Assembly: GCA_963678465.1 (NCBI GenBank)
Contig: OY782858.1
Location: forward strand, 1,426,001 to 1,490,000
Length of the DNA: 64,000 nucleotides
Origin: Paludibacter sp963678465
GTDB lineage: Bacteria > Bacteroidota > Bacteroidia > Bacteroidales > Paludibacteraceae
Reading direction: 5' to 3'
This document shows positions 8,161-17,998 of this stretch, in pieces; within the stretch, counting starts at the first letter, position 1, and each line of letters begins with the position of its first letter. The translations under genes were made by a program, and so were the position numbers. The notes under the pieces were generated by a model that saw nothing but the letters and a program-made list of their open reading frames with translations, was not told the DNA's origin and searched no databases.

Positions 8161-9933
8161 ATGGATAATTTTATAGTTTCTGCCCGAAAATATCGCCCTT
8201 CAACCTTTAACTCGGTTGTTGGTCAGAGTTCGTTGACAACTACGCTTAAAAATGCAATAAACAGCAACCATTTGGCACATGCCTATTTGTTTTGCGGACC
8301 ACGTGGAGTAGGCAAAACAACCTGCGCCCGTATTTTTGCAAAAACAATTAACTGTGAGCACTTAACAGCCGAGCATGAAGCTTGTAACGAGTGTGAATCA
8401 TGTGTTTCGTTCAACGAACAACGCTCGTACAATATCCATGAACTGGATGCTGCTTCCAACAACAGCGTCGACGATATACGTTCACTCATCGATCAGGTAA
8501 GAATTCCGCCTCAGATAGGAAAATACAGCGTTTACATTGTGGATGAGGTTCACATGCTTTCGCCGGGTGCTTTTAATGCTTTTCTGAAAACACTCGAAGA
8601 ACCACCTTCGCATGCTATTTTCATTCTGGCTACTACCGAAAAACATAAAATTATTCCAACGATATTATCGCGCTGCCAGATTTATGATTTTAATCGTATC
8701 ACTGTAGCCGACACTGTAGCTCACCTCCAGCACGTTGCAAAAAGCGAGAATGTGACTGTGGATATAAACGGGCTGAACATTATTGCTCAAAAAAGCGATG
8801 GAGGAATGCGCGATGCCTTGTCCATCTTCGATCAGTTAGTTAGTTTTTGTGGCAATAATATCACTTATCAGGGAGTTATCGAAAACCTGAATGTGCTTGA
8901 CTATGAATACTACTTTAAACTGGTTGAAGCATTTTTAAATGGAGATGTACAAAAACCGCTTTTGATTTTCAACGATGTTTTGAACAAAGGTTTTGATGCT
9001 CATCATTTCATTACCGGCTTAAGCGCTCATTTTCGCGATATTCTGGTGAGTAAAGACCCATCCACAATTGAGTTGCTCGAAGTGGGTGCCGATATTGGTA
9101 AACGCTATCAACAACAAGCTCAGCTCTGTAGTCCTGAATTTATTTTCCAGGCGCTAAAAATCAGTAACGATTGTGATTTGAATTACAGAATAAGCAAAAA
9201 CAAGCGCTTACTGGTGGAGCTGACCCTTATCAGACTAAGCCAGTTGAACGACGAAAAAAAAAAAAACTTTCTGAATGAAGCAGCTGCCGCACCTATACGC
9301 AAAATAGCCACTCAACAGCAGCAAACGTCTGAGGCTGCCGAACCTGAAAAAACTGTTCCTGCCACAAAGCCTGTTGTACAAGCTATTGTGCAACCCAAAA
9401 AGCAAGAAAGCACTGTTGAAGCAGCTCCAGTCCCATCGAAACCACAAAGCACTCCGGCCAATTTCAATCAGCGTCCGGCAAGTATATCTATTTCAAAAGC
9501 AAAAGCAACATCGACTGTGCAAGCGCCTGAGCAGAATTATAATGCCACTGTAGCAGATACACAACCTACTAACGAGTATTTCAGCGATGAAGCGCTACTC
9601 GATGGCTGGATAGAATTCGGGAAAACGATAAATGATGAAATAAAAAGTATCGGATTTCGGAACACCAACCTGCCCGTCAGGGTTTCCGACACCACATTTG
9701 AAATACTTGTGAACAATTTTATGCAGGAAAATGAATTGAAAAAAATTCAAACCGACATAGTACAGTTCCTAATCAACAGACTAAAAAATTCATCCATTTC
9801 AATGATAATAAAAGTAGCCGAGGAAAGTGAAATGCAACGCACCTTGTCGCCGGAGGAACGCTATAAATCAATGGTTGATCAAAACCCGGCTCTCGAAAAA
9901 TTGAGGAAAAATCTACAACTTGAAATTGACTAA
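8161..9933 (+). CDS. dnaX: DNA polymerase III subunit gamma/tau
   Basis: A 590-residue clamp-loader ATPase. Walker A is GPRGVGKTT (residues 46-54); the zinc module uses Cys65, Cys75, Cys78 and Cys81; Walker B is DEVHML, and the SRC sensor is in ILSRCQIYDF. Domains I-III end near residue 365. After that comes a Gln/Pro/Ala-rich linker and a tau-specific C-terminal domain (from about 475). A run of 13 As (9254-9266) at codons 365-369 lies exactly at the domain III/linker junction, and both other frames stop within a few codons, so a short gamma form may be made by slippage. A TATATTTG box (8122-8129) lies upstream. Confidence 0.95.
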   Translation: MDNFIVSARKYRPSTFNSVVGQSSLTTTLKNAINSNHLAHAYLFCGPRGVGKTTCARIFAKTINCEHLTAEHEACNECESCVSFNEQRSYNIHELDAASNNSVDDIRSLIDQVRIPPQIGKYSVYIVDEVHMLSPGAFNAFLKTLEEPPSHAIFILATTEKHKIIPTILSRCQIYDFNRITVADTVAHLQHVAKSENVTVDINGLNIIAQKSDGGMRDALSIFDQLVSFCGNNITYQGVIENLNVLDYEYYFKLVEAFLNGDVQKPLLIFNDVLNKGFDAHHFITGLSAHFRDILVSKDPSTIELLEVGADIGKRYQQQAQLCSPEFIFQALKISNDCDLNYRISKNKRLLVELTLIRLSQLNDEKKKNFLNEAAAAPIRKIATQQQQTSEAAEPEKTVPATKPVVQAIVQPKKQESTVEAAPVPSKPQSTPANFNQRPASISISKAKATSTVQAPEQNYNATVADTQPTNEYFSDEALLDGWIEFGKTINDEIKSIGFRNTNLPVRVSDTTFEILVNNFMQENELKKIQTDIVQFLINRLKNSSISMIIKVAEESEMQRTLSPEERYKSMVDQNPALEKLRKNLQLEID

Positions 9934-9937
9934 ACGA

Positions 9938-9977
9938 AAAAAGACGAAACCGCTGAAAATGGTTTCGTCTTTTTTTT
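9938..9977. terminator. Bidirectional terminator between dnaX and glmM
   Basis: An 11-bp perfect stem AAGACGAAACC (9941-9951) / GGTTTCGTCTT (9961-9971) is flanked by A and T runs. It sits between the convergent dnaX and glmM genes. Confidence 0.85.
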
Positions 9978-9992
9978 GTAAAAAACTGATTT

Positions 9993-11384
9993 TTAAATAC
10001 CAGCTATTTGCTTTATTTGTTTAATTATTCCCTGCGCCAAATCATCAGCTTTCGCCGGTGTTCCTGCTTCGGAATAAATACGGATAATTGGCTCAGTATT
10101 CGATTTGCGTAAATGAACCCAACCTTCAGGGAAATCGATTTTTACGCCATCAATATCGTTTACATCATATTGAGAATGGCTTTCTTTAATAAGTTGAAGG
10201 ATTTTATCCACATCAATCGCCGGAGTAAGTTCAATTTTGTTTTTAGAAATTGAATATTCCGGATATGTCTTTCGAAGTTCGGATACTTTCAGTTTTTGTT
10301 TTGACAACATGGTGAGGAATAAAGCAATACCTACCAAAGCATCGCGTCCGTAATGACTTGCAGGATAAATAACTCCACCATTTCCTTCGCCACCTATAAC
10401 GGCATCGGTTGCCTTCATTTTACTTACAACATTTACCTCGCCGACAGCAGAAGCATTGTATTCACAATTGAAACGATTCGTTACATCGCGCAATGCACGG
10501 GTAGAACTAAGGTTTGATACTGTATTCCCTGGCGTATGTTGCAATACGTAATCGGCAATTGAAACCAAAGTATATTCCTCGCCAAACATGCTTCCATCTT
10601 CGCAAATAATAGCCAACCTATCGACATCAGGATCCACAACAAATCCTACATCAGCTTTTCCCTGTTTCATCAACGACGAAATCTCTGTCAGATGCTCGGG
10701 GAGCGGTTCCGGATTATGAGGGAACTGACCATTGGGTTCGCAGTACAATTGCTCCACTTTATTTACACCTAAAGCTTTCAGCAAAGCAGGAATAGCCACA
10801 CCACCAACAGAATTCACACAATCAATGGCAACCGAAAATCCGGCTTTCGCTATCGAATCTTTATCCACAAGTTTGAGTGCCAACACACTTTCAATATGCT
10901 TTTCGAGTGCTGTATTATCTTCGGTAAGGCGGCCAATTTCATCTACTGCTGAAAATTCAAAAGATTCGTCGGCAGCAATTTTTAGTACCGATTCACCTTC
11001 GGCGGCATTCAAAAATTCACCATTTTCATTCAACAGTTTAAGTGCATTCCATTGTTTGGGATTGTGACTTGCTGTAAGAATAATACCGCCGGCTGCCTGA
11101 TGATCAGTCACAGCCAGTTCGGTTGTTGGTGTGGTAGCCAGTCCTATGTTCACAACATCGAAGCCCATGCCCAATAGAGTGCCAATAACCAGGTGATTGA
11201 CCATCTCTCCTGAAATGCGGGCATCTCTTCCGACAACGATTTTGTTAGCGTCAGTTTTTTTACTTTTCCTTATCTGTGTGGCATAGGCAGCTGTAAAACG
11301 CACAACGTCTACAGGACTTAAGCCCTCTCCTACTTTTCCACCTATGGTACCACGAATACCAGAAATTGATTTAATTAATGCCAT
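9993..11384 (-). CDS. glmM: Phosphoglucosamine mutase
   Basis: A 463-residue alpha-D-phosphohexomutase, started at the ATG at 11382-11384 because the family N-terminus (LIKSISGIRGTIGGK) begins there; a longer in-frame start adds 26 unrelated residues. The phosphoserine loop is TASHNP (Ser106), the metal loop DPDVDR (251-256), the sugar-binding loop GEGNGG and the phosphate-binding C-terminal loop RKSNTEP. It converts glucosamine-6-phosphate to glucosamine-1-phosphate for UDP-GlcNAc, hence peptidoglycan and LPS. A phosphomannomutase activity cannot be excluded from sequence alone. It lies downstream of thrA and two lipoprotein genes on the same strand. Confidence 0.85.
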   Translation of the reverse strand: MALIKSISGIRGTIGGKVGEGLSPVDVVRFTAAYATQIRKSKKTDANKIVVGRDARISGEMVNHLVIGTLLGMGFDVVNIGLATTPTTELAVTDHQAAGGIILTASHNPKQWNALKLLNENGEFLNAAEGESVLKIAADESFEFSAVDEIGRLTEDNTALEKHIESVLALKLVDKDSIAKAGFSVAIDCVNSVGGVAIPALLKALGVNKVEQLYCEPNGQFPHNPEPLPEHLTEISSLMKQGKADVGFVVDPDVDRLAIICEDGSMFGEEYTLVSIADYVLQHTPGNTVSNLSSTRALRDVTNRFNCEYNASAVGEVNVVSKMKATDAVIGGEGNGGVIYPASHYGRDALVGIALFLTMLSKQKLKVSELRKTYPEYSISKNKIELTPAIDVDKILQLIKESHSQYDVNDIDGVKIDFPEGWVHLRKSNTEPIIRIYSEAGTPAKADDLAQGIIKQIKQIAGI

Positions 11385-11486
11385 TATATAATTTACTTTT
11401 TTAGTTGACTTACTATCTAATACAATAAAAAGCAGAAAGTTAACTTTTCTACTTTTTATCATTTACTTATAATTACTTAAAAACGT

Positions 11487-12023
11487 TTATTTTTGAATTT
11501 TGATTTTCATTTCGAATCCATAAGGTACAACATCGTTGCTCGAAGTTTCGAAACCAATTTTCGAATGCAGAATAAAATGAGCTCGTGAATTATTATACTT
11601 CATATACGAAACTGCTTCGTGCCAACCCTCACAAACCTGTGTTGCATCGGCATAATTAAATGTTGTGGGAAACGGATAACTAACCGTATTCCAGTTAAAC
11701 AAAGTATCGGGAGAAGTAGCGCTGAGCGTGTGTTGGTAAAAACGTGTAATAACCTTATCATTGGCTGCTACTTTCAGGGTTGTATCACCTTCGCTTTCGA
11801 GGCGAAAATACATTCCCGATTTTGTTAATACGTACACTTTATCACCCCAGGGAAATTCTTTGGGAAATTCCGTCACCACTTTGATGTTTTCTCTTTTAAT
11901 GTAATCTGCAATCAACTCTTTTTCTGCTTTAAGTTGTTCCGCATAAGTAACACCGTCGTTACACGACGAAAAAACAAGCACTGAAAATAACGATAAAGAA
12001 ATTAATTTTGAAAATAGTTTCAT
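11487..12023 (-). CDS. DUF4827 family lipoprotein
   Basis: A 178-residue protein from the ATG at 12021-12023. The signal peptide ends in a lipobox (VFSSC, lipid-modified Cys21). The mature part starts with YAEQLKAEKELIADYIKREN, typical of DUF4827, a Bacteroidota family related in fold to FKBP-type isomerases. Its neighbour upstream is an actual FKBP lipoprotein, which supports an envelope protein-folding role (inferred). No isomerase active-site residues could be confirmed by eye. Confidence 0.8.
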   Translation of the reverse strand: MKLFSKLISLSLFSVLVFSSCNDGVTYAEQLKAEKELIADYIKRENIKVVTEFPKEFPWGDKVYVLTKSGMYFRLESEGDTTLKVAANDKVITRFYQHTLSATSPDTLFNWNTVSYPFPTTFNYADATQVCEGWHEAVSYMKYNNSRAHFILHSKIGFETSSNDVVPYGFEMKIKIQK

Positions 12024-12138
12024 ATATGATTTTAATAAATTCGTTTGCAAATATCCGATTATTATCCGGAAATCAAAAGTTAAGAATAATAAATATAATA
12101 ATGTGCAGTTTAATTATTTACAATTAATGATAGTTCAT

Positions 12139-12648
12139 TTATTTATAATAATTGATATACAGCACTATCGAAGTATAAGGGCCTACTTCTTTAAGGTTTC
12201 CCCTCACACCATACGCCAGGTACCAGGGAACAATCAAAGTCGCCTTTTCTCCGGGATGCATTATCAGCAAGGCCTCTTCTATTCCTGTAATTATCTGCTT
12301 TTTACCTATAATTATTTCTTCATCTTTGTTGAGCAGAAAATCACCCCCAAGCGTGTAAACGCTATAATTCACACTACAATTCACATCCGCTTTTGGCTTT
12401 GTGCCCGTTGTTTGATGATTTAATTTATACCAAAATCCCGTCTTATGTTTTACGAAGTTACTATCTGATTTTGAAACATATTCGTTCAATAAGCTATCCT
12501 CAGCTTCAATCAACCGTTCGTTCACCTGCACCAGCGCCATAGCAGTACTATCAAACTGAGTCCCTTTGTTGGCCGGTAATTGCGGCGCTTGTTTAACGCA
12601 GGATGTCAGTACAATGAACAGCAAAATAAACAAACCTGAAAATTTCAT
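12139..12648 (-). CDS. FKBP-type peptidyl-prolyl isomerase lipoprotein
   Basis: A 169-residue protein from the ATG at 12646-12648. The lipobox is VLTSC (Cys17). The C-terminal half carries the FKBP signature: GIEEALLIMHPGEKATLIVP followed by WYLAYG, then a short closing strand IVLYINYY. It is predicted to catalyse prolyl isomerisation in the periplasm or at the surface, similar in layout to GldI-type gliding-associated isomerases, though no gliding genes are nearby. The start is 34 bp after the thrA stop, so it probably follows thrA in one transcript. Confidence 0.83.
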   Translation of the reverse strand: MKFSGLFILLFIVLTSCVKQAPQLPANKGTQFDSTAMALVQVNERLIEAEDSLLNEYVSKSDSNFVKHKTGFWYKLNHQTTGTKPKADVNCSVNYSVYTLGGDFLLNKDEEIIIGKKQIITGIEEALLIMHPGEKATLIVPWYLAYGVRGNLKEVGPYTSIVLYINYYK

Positions 12649-12682
12649 AGTAACAGCAGTTTCAATTTGAACAGGTAAAATA

Positions 12683-15118
12683 CTAACGAATATTGGCAAT
12701 GCTAATAATGTCGGAAAAAACACCGGCAGCTGTCACACTTGCTCCAGCCCCATAGCCTTTTATCATCATCGGATATTCATTGTAGCGTTCGGTAGTTATA
12801 AGCACAATATTATTACTTCCCTGTAAATCGTAAAACGGATGTAAGCTGTCGACTTCCTGTAATCCAACCTCGCAATGCCCCATTTCCATGGTAGCCACAA
12901 ACCGCCAACGTTTTCCACATGCTACAAGTTTGGCTCTTTTTTCTTCGAAGTCGTCATCTAAATCCGAAACTGTTTTCCAGAAATCTTCAAGGCTTCCATC
13001 GAAATATTTATCAGGAATAAACAGTTTTTTTATCACATCCTCCTGTTCCACCGGATAACCAGCTTCGCGAGCCAGAATTACTAATTTCCGAACAACATCC
13101 TTACCACTCAGATCAATACGTGGATCAGGTTCTGAAAAACCAGCTTCCTTGGCCATTAAAATGGCTTTGCTTAATTGTATATCGCTGCTAATTGTATTGA
13201 AAATAAAATTTAAAGTTCCCGAAAGCACCGCCTGCATTTTCTGAATATGATCGCCACTGTTGATAAGGCTGTTCATAGTGTTAATGATTGGCAAACCTGC
13301 GCCTACATTTGTTTCGAAAAGAAATTTCACACCTTTACGACGCGATATTTCTTTCAATGTATTATAATTTTTAAACGACGATGAAGCTGCCAGTTTGTTG
13401 GCCGCCACAACCGATGTATTGTTTTCGAGCAAAGCCTGATACAAAGCAGCAATATCCTGATTTGCTGTACAGTCAACAAAAACAGAATTAAATATATTCA
13501 TTTGTAGCACTTCCTGACATATTTTGGCTGCACTTGCATCCAAACCATTGGTGTTCAAATTTTCGCGATAATTTTCAAGATCGATACCTTCGCGCACGAA
13601 CAGCATTTTTTTACTGGACGCAATGCCTACTACATTTAATTTCAGTCCATTCTGAACCATCAACTTTGGTTGTTGCTTTTTGATTTGTTCCAACAGGTTG
13701 CTACCTACAGTTCCAATTCCCACAACAAAAACATTGAGTACCTGGTATTCAGAAAGAAAAAATGAATCGTGAATTACGTTCAAAGCCTTACGAAGCGATT
13801 TACGATCGGTTACAAACGAAATATTAGTTTCTGAAGCTCCTTGTGCACAAGCAATTACATTGATACCGTTTTTACCCAATGTTCCGAAAAGCTTTCCGGC
13901 AATACCAGGTGTACGTTTCATATTATCACCCACAATAGCGACTGTTGCCAAGTCGTCCTCCGAGAAGATATTGTCAATTTCTCCCTGAGCTATCTCAGCT
14001 TCAAATTCGTTACGCAACACTTTTACTGCCAGTTCACTGTCGGTATTTCGAACACCGATAGAAGTAGTATTCTCCGAAGAAGCCTGCGAAACAAGAAACA
14101 CAGAGATTCCGTTTTTCGCCAGCGTTCGGAAAATTCGGTAATTAACACCGATAACACCCACCATGCCTAATCCCTGAATCGTAATCAGCGAAGTATCGTT
14201 AATGGATGAAATGCCTTTAATCGCCTTCGAAACTTCACGCTCCTTCTCCTGCGATATATAAGTCCCTTTAGCATCGGGATTGAAAGTGTTTTTAATTATA
14301 ACCGGAATATTCTTATGAAAAACAGGGAAAATCGTAGGTGGATAAATCACTTTGGCGCCAAAATTACAAAGCTCCATTGCTTCACTAAAACTCAGCTTTT
14401 CAATTACATAAGTATTGCTAATAATGCGCGGATCAGCGGTCATAAAACCATCTACATCTGTCCATATTTCAAGGATAGAAGCATTTAATGCTGCCGCCAG
14501 TATTGCTGCTGTATAATCAGAACCTCCTCGTCCGAGATTGGTGATATAATTGGTAGTGCTGTCCGATGAAATAAAACCACCGCAAACGGAAACTTTATTC
14601 TTTTTGACAAAACGCTCTTTTATAAGTGCATTGGTTGTTGGAAAATCAACGACGTGTTTATCGAACTGATGAATTGTTTTAATAAAATTCTTCGATTCAA
14701 AATGCACCGCATCTTCAATCGTATTCGCAACAATAATTGATGAAACGGATTCTCCGTAACTCACAATTGTATCTATAATTTTCGGAGATGTATCTTTGAT
14801 AAGAAAAAGACCGCGGAGAATATTTGATAAGTCGTTGAACTGTATTTTAACAAGTTCTAAAACACTGTTTATTTTACTTTCGGGTACAACAGCATTTATC
14901 ACTTCAATATGACGCTGCAACATCGCTTGATATTCGTTCAGATAATTTTCATCTCCATTGCTGGCAAGTGTGGCCACTTTGTAAAGCTGATCGGTAATCC
15001 CCGAAAGTGCCGATACCACCACAATGACCGACTCTTCCTGAGCCTCTACAATTTTTTTCACACTTAAAAGACCTTGAACAGAACCTACGGATGTTCCGCC
15101 GAATTTCATTATTTTCAT
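12683..15118 (-). CDS. thrA: Bifunctional aspartate kinase / homoserine dehydrogenase
   Basis: An 811-residue fusion. The N-terminal aspartate kinase (about 1-290) starts KIMKFGGTSVGS and has the LGRGGSDYTAA motif. Two ACT domains follow (about 305-450, ITIQGLGMVGVIGV and VAIVGDNMKRTPGIAG), expected to bind threonine for feedback control. The homoserine dehydrogenase part (about 465-811) has the nucleotide-binding VVGIGTVGSNLLEQ, GTLNFIFNTIS and DLSGKDVVRKLVILARE. It catalyses the first and third steps of the aspartate family pathway to threonine and methionine. The length fits E. coli ThrA. No leader peptide rich in Thr or Ile codons was found upstream. Confidence 0.95.
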   Translation of the reverse strand: MKIMKFGGTSVGSVQGLLSVKKIVEAQEESVIVVVSALSGITDQLYKVATLASNGDENYLNEYQAMLQRHIEVINAVVPESKINSVLELVKIQFNDLSNILRGLFLIKDTSPKIIDTIVSYGESVSSIIVANTIEDAVHFESKNFIKTIHQFDKHVVDFPTTNALIKERFVKKNKVSVCGGFISSDSTTNYITNLGRGGSDYTAAILAAALNASILEIWTDVDGFMTADPRIISNTYVIEKLSFSEAMELCNFGAKVIYPPTIFPVFHKNIPVIIKNTFNPDAKGTYISQEKEREVSKAIKGISSINDTSLITIQGLGMVGVIGVNYRIFRTLAKNGISVFLVSQASSENTTSIGVRNTDSELAVKVLRNEFEAEIAQGEIDNIFSEDDLATVAIVGDNMKRTPGIAGKLFGTLGKNGINVIACAQGASETNISFVTDRKSLRKALNVIHDSFFLSEYQVLNVFVVGIGTVGSNLLEQIKKQQPKLMVQNGLKLNVVGIASSKKMLFVREGIDLENYRENLNTNGLDASAAKICQEVLQMNIFNSVFVDCTANQDIAALYQALLENNTSVVAANKLAASSSFKNYNTLKEISRRKGVKFLFETNVGAGLPIINTMNSLINSGDHIQKMQAVLSGTLNFIFNTISSDIQLSKAILMAKEAGFSEPDPRIDLSGKDVVRKLVILAREAGYPVEQEDVIKKLFIPDKYFDGSLEDFWKTVSDLDDDFEEKRAKLVACGKRWRFVATMEMGHCEVGLQEVDSLHPFYDLQGSNNIVLITTERYNEYPMMIKGYGAGASVTAAGVFSDIISIANIR

Positions 15119-15384
15119 ACCTGAATAGTTGTTTTACAATAACATACATGATAGTTCAACCCTTTACATTCCCGAATAGCTTTTGTTGAAGCAGCGTACA
15201 GTGTATTGGAGAAGCAGTCAGATGATTCAGTTTATAAGTGCATTTACCTATGTTTCAGAACACAACAGCAAACAACATTAATTATAAAAAAAACATCATA
15301 GGCTGACTATCTTTTTAGCAGTTTACAAAATTAGCTAATTTTTGCCAAACATCAGTTGTATCGGGGCTTTTTTTAAACAAACAG
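15119..15384. other. Gap between thrA and the tRNA-Arg promoter
   Basis: AT-rich leader and promoter region of thrA. A TAATTTTG box on the minus strand (15326-15333) could be the -7 element for thrA, giving a leader of about 200 nt; no TTG at the usual 19-20 bp was found. No convincing leader peptide or riboswitch was seen. Confidence 0.4.
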
Positions 15385-15415
15385 TTGCAACTATGCAAAA
15401 AAAAAACTACTTTTG
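15385..15415 (+). promoter_or_regulatory. Bacteroides-type promoter for tRNA-Arg
   Basis: TTG (15385-15387), a 20-bp spacer and TACTTTTG (15408-15415) match the Bacteroidota -33/-7 consensus. The tRNA begins 63 bp further on. Confidence 0.6.
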
Positions 15416-15478
15416 CAGCGCTTTTTAGGTAACCGGATGTCTTTTAATGATAACCGACCATAGAATAAAAACGCAAAT

Positions 15479-15552
<74 letters not shown>

Positions 15553-15553
15553 C

Positions 15554-15592
15554 AAAAGTCTCCCTGTTGCAAATATCAGCAGGGAGACTTTT
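15554..15592 (+). terminator. Terminator after tRNA-Arg
   Basis: A perfect 13-bp stem AAAAGTCTCCCTG (15554-15566) / CAGGGAGACTTTT (15580-15592) begins 2 bases after the tRNA. Confidence 0.8.
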
Positions 15593-15612
15593 ATATTTGA
15601 AAATACCTTGTT

Positions 15613-16185
15613 TCACAACGAATTAATAATATCATTCAGTTGTAGTTGTAAATCTTCGTTCCGGTCAGTGCGAACCACAACATCCGATAATTTTATTTTT
15701 ATTTCGTCGCTCAACTGATTTTTCATTCTCAATCTCACTTGTTCTTCGGTTAAACCATCTCTTTTTACAACTCTGTTTATTCTTATTTCTTCTGAAGCAG
15801 TCACAAGGATTATTTTATCCACTATTTTTTCGAAATGAGCTTCGAATAATATTGCAGATTCTATAAATAAGTATTTTTCGTTGGGAAAAAGTTGTGTCCA
15901 CTGCTTAAAATCCGATTGAACAACAGGATGAACGATGGCATTGAGTTGCTGTAAAATAGCGGGATTGCTAAAAACGATACCTGAGACTAAACTCTTGTTC
16001 AAACCATTTTCGGAATATACATCCGGACCGAAAAGCTCAACCATTTTAGTTCGGATCAATTGGTTTTCAACTTGCAAACGCCGGGCTTCGAAATCGCTAT
16101 CGTAGACTTTAAACCCCGATTCGCGCAAAAGATTTGAGAAAGTAGTTTTCCCTCCTCCTATTCCACCGGTAATACCAACAATCAT
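15613..16185 (-). CDS. coaE: Dephospho-CoA kinase
   Basis: A 190-residue protein from the ATG at 16183-16185, chosen because the family N-terminus IVGITGGIGGGKTT with the P-loop begins there. Other family features: VYDSDFEARRL (substrate site), NAIVHPVVQSDF and IRINRVVKRDGLTEEQVRLRM (lid). It phosphorylates the 3' hydroxyl of dephospho-CoA, the last step of CoA synthesis. The start is 22 bp after the stop of the upstream Wzi-like gene, so it lies at the end of a four-gene minus-strand cluster with envelope genes. Confidence 0.93.
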   Translation of the reverse strand: MIVGITGGIGGGKTTFSNLLRESGFKVYDSDFEARRLQVENQLIRTKMVELFGPDVYSENGLNKSLVSGIVFSNPAILQQLNAIVHPVVQSDFKQWTQLFPNEKYLFIESAILFEAHFEKIVDKIILVTASEEIRINRVVKRDGLTEEQVRLRMKNQLSDEIKIKLSDVVVRTDRNEDLQLQLNDIINSL

Positions 16186-16207
16186 CTTTGACTTTATTAT
16201 TATAAGT

Positions 16208-17929
16208 TTAAAAACCGAAACTGATACCGCCCGAAAAAGTAGTTTGTTTGCCCTGCAAATACTTTGGTGTGAAATAATCAAGCGTTTGTTCAGCTGTCAT
16301 TCTTCGTTCACCAAAAGTAGCTTCTTTTTGTGGATCGAATGCCTGTATATCAGTCATTTCGGCTTTCACCACAATATAGGCATTATTGAAAATTTCATAA
16401 ATTCCATTGAATCCTATTGTTTTATTTTGCCAAATAACTTCGCCCAACGAAGGCTGACTAATAATTCCACTTACATTTCCCGAAATTCCGTTGTAGCTAC
16501 CGCGTTTAACATAATCGTATTCATTTCCATGTTTCGCATTAGTGTAGGTAAGCTTTAAATCCAACCCTCTAATAGGCTTAAATTGCAAAGCTGCATAAAT
16601 TTCCTGTGCATTGTCGCCCAGGTAATGTCCCAAATTATAGGTGTTCGATTTATATGATAGCACCGGAATAAAATGTTTATAATTAAGAATGTTCGAGCGT
16701 GTAAACTCAACTACTGCCGATAAATTTTTTACAGGAAAATTAACAATACTTGCTCCCAGTTTTACCGAAATTGGATTAGCTTCGGCATTACCTGCTTTGA
16801 AACGTTCAAAATTGATTTCGTCAGTAAATATCGATCCAAATAAATGAGTGTGTTTCAGATTACGTGAACTGATATTCATAAACATTTGAGAATTCTGATT
16901 TTCGGTACCAAGCCCCTTTGTAAGCGTATGATCAATAGATTTATAAAAAGCAATTGGAATAAAATAAGCACCCTGAATCGTTTTTTCGGCATAGATAATC
17001 GAATTACCGACCGAGATTTTGAACTTACGGAAAGGAGTGAAAGTAAGCATATTGGCGGCCATAAATTTATTGGCCGGCCTATACCATATTTTTGTTTCGT
17101 TTTCGAGATAATAATATGAACTATCAATCACATTCGAAGTCAACCATGCATGAAAATAATTCAATTCGAACCACTTGGCCGGTTTTAGTTGCAGGGTAAT
17201 CATTGGAAACGAAGGCGTACGCCCCGAAAGGATATTTGAGCCATTATAATTATCGCCCCACACAACATTATCTTTCACCAATCCTACCGATAACCAATCA
17301 GTTGAAAATTTTATTCCACCGCGCGAATCACTGTAGTCACCTCCTTTTTCCGATTCCTTGTATTCGTAACCCGGATAATTATTAAGATAATTATAACTCG
17401 ACAAAGTATCTCCATTGATCGAAAGATCGCGAATACTCGCGAATATCGAAATATGCTTACCTATACTTGCCTGAAATTCAGCTCCTATCCAACGTTTCGT
17501 TATAGTTCCGTTTGCATTGTTCATTATATTCACCCCAATGAGAGGCGTTATACGAGCGCTAAACAAAGAATCTTTATAATGAATAGCCGGCTGAAAAAGA
17601 GCTGCTTTAGACGTTTCGTTGTTCCACAAATTTACAAAAGCAAAAGGCAGTTGATTGTTTTCCAGCGCATATTCATTCAGAAAGAACTTAATCTCAGTAC
17701 GCTGCCGCTCGTTCAACTCTTCATTTTGTCCTTGTGCCTCGAGTAGTTTCTGCGCTATCAATTTACGGCTATAGGGTTTTATTGCCGTATTCAGTTCTAT
17801 CAGTCCATCTGTGGCCAGCTCATCCAAAAATTCATAAATCCGAACATAGGAAACATGTTGTGGAATATCCTGGCTAAACACCTGATTTGCAAACAAAAAT
17901 ATAAAAAGTAGCACTAAAATTTTTCTCAT
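16208..17929 (-). CDS. Wzi-like outer-membrane beta-barrel protein (capsule assembly type)
   Basis: A 573-residue protein from the ATG at 17927-17929; a TTG start 12 bp upstream is less likely. The signal peptide ends at VFSQ. A small N-terminal helical domain (YEFLDELATDGLIELN) precedes a long run of amphipathic beta strands (WIGAEFQASIGKHISIFAS, GGIKFSTDWLSVGLVKDNVVWG and others), ending in GISFGF with a terminal Phe. This layout matches capsule-assembly Wzi-like proteins of Bacteroidota. The sugar transferase gene directly upstream supports a surface-polysaccharide role. The assignment is by pattern, not by catalytic residues. Confidence 0.68.
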   Translation of the reverse strand: MRKILVLLFIFLFANQVFSQDIPQHVSYVRIYEFLDELATDGLIELNTAIKPYSRKLIAQKLLEAQGQNEELNERQRTEIKFFLNEYALENNQLPFAFVNLWNNETSKAALFQPAIHYKDSLFSARITPLIGVNIMNNANGTITKRWIGAEFQASIGKHISIFASIRDLSINGDTLSSYNYLNNYPGYEYKESEKGGDYSDSRGGIKFSTDWLSVGLVKDNVVWGDNYNGSNILSGRTPSFPMITLQLKPAKWFELNYFHAWLTSNVIDSSYYYLENETKIWYRPANKFMAANMLTFTPFRKFKISVGNSIIYAEKTIQGAYFIPIAFYKSIDHTLTKGLGTENQNSQMFMNISSRNLKHTHLFGSIFTDEINFERFKAGNAEANPISVKLGASIVNFPVKNLSAVVEFTRSNILNYKHFIPVLSYKSNTYNLGHYLGDNAQEIYAALQFKPIRGLDLKLTYTNAKHGNEYDYVKRGSYNGISGNVSGIISQPSLGEVIWQNKTIGFNGIYEIFNNAYIVVKAEMTDIQAFDPQKEATFGERRMTAEQTLDYFTPKYLQGKQTTFSGGISFGF

Positions 17930-17998
17930 ACTCGGAAACAAAAATATGTTATTATGAATTTGTTATAAGCTGTTTTCTTAAAAATATCTATAAGTATT

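Noticed and set aside
15119..15340. Threonine leader peptide and attenuator for thrA
   Set aside because: The only short frames upstream (for example MLLFAVVF) lack Thr or Ile codons and no competing hairpins were seen.
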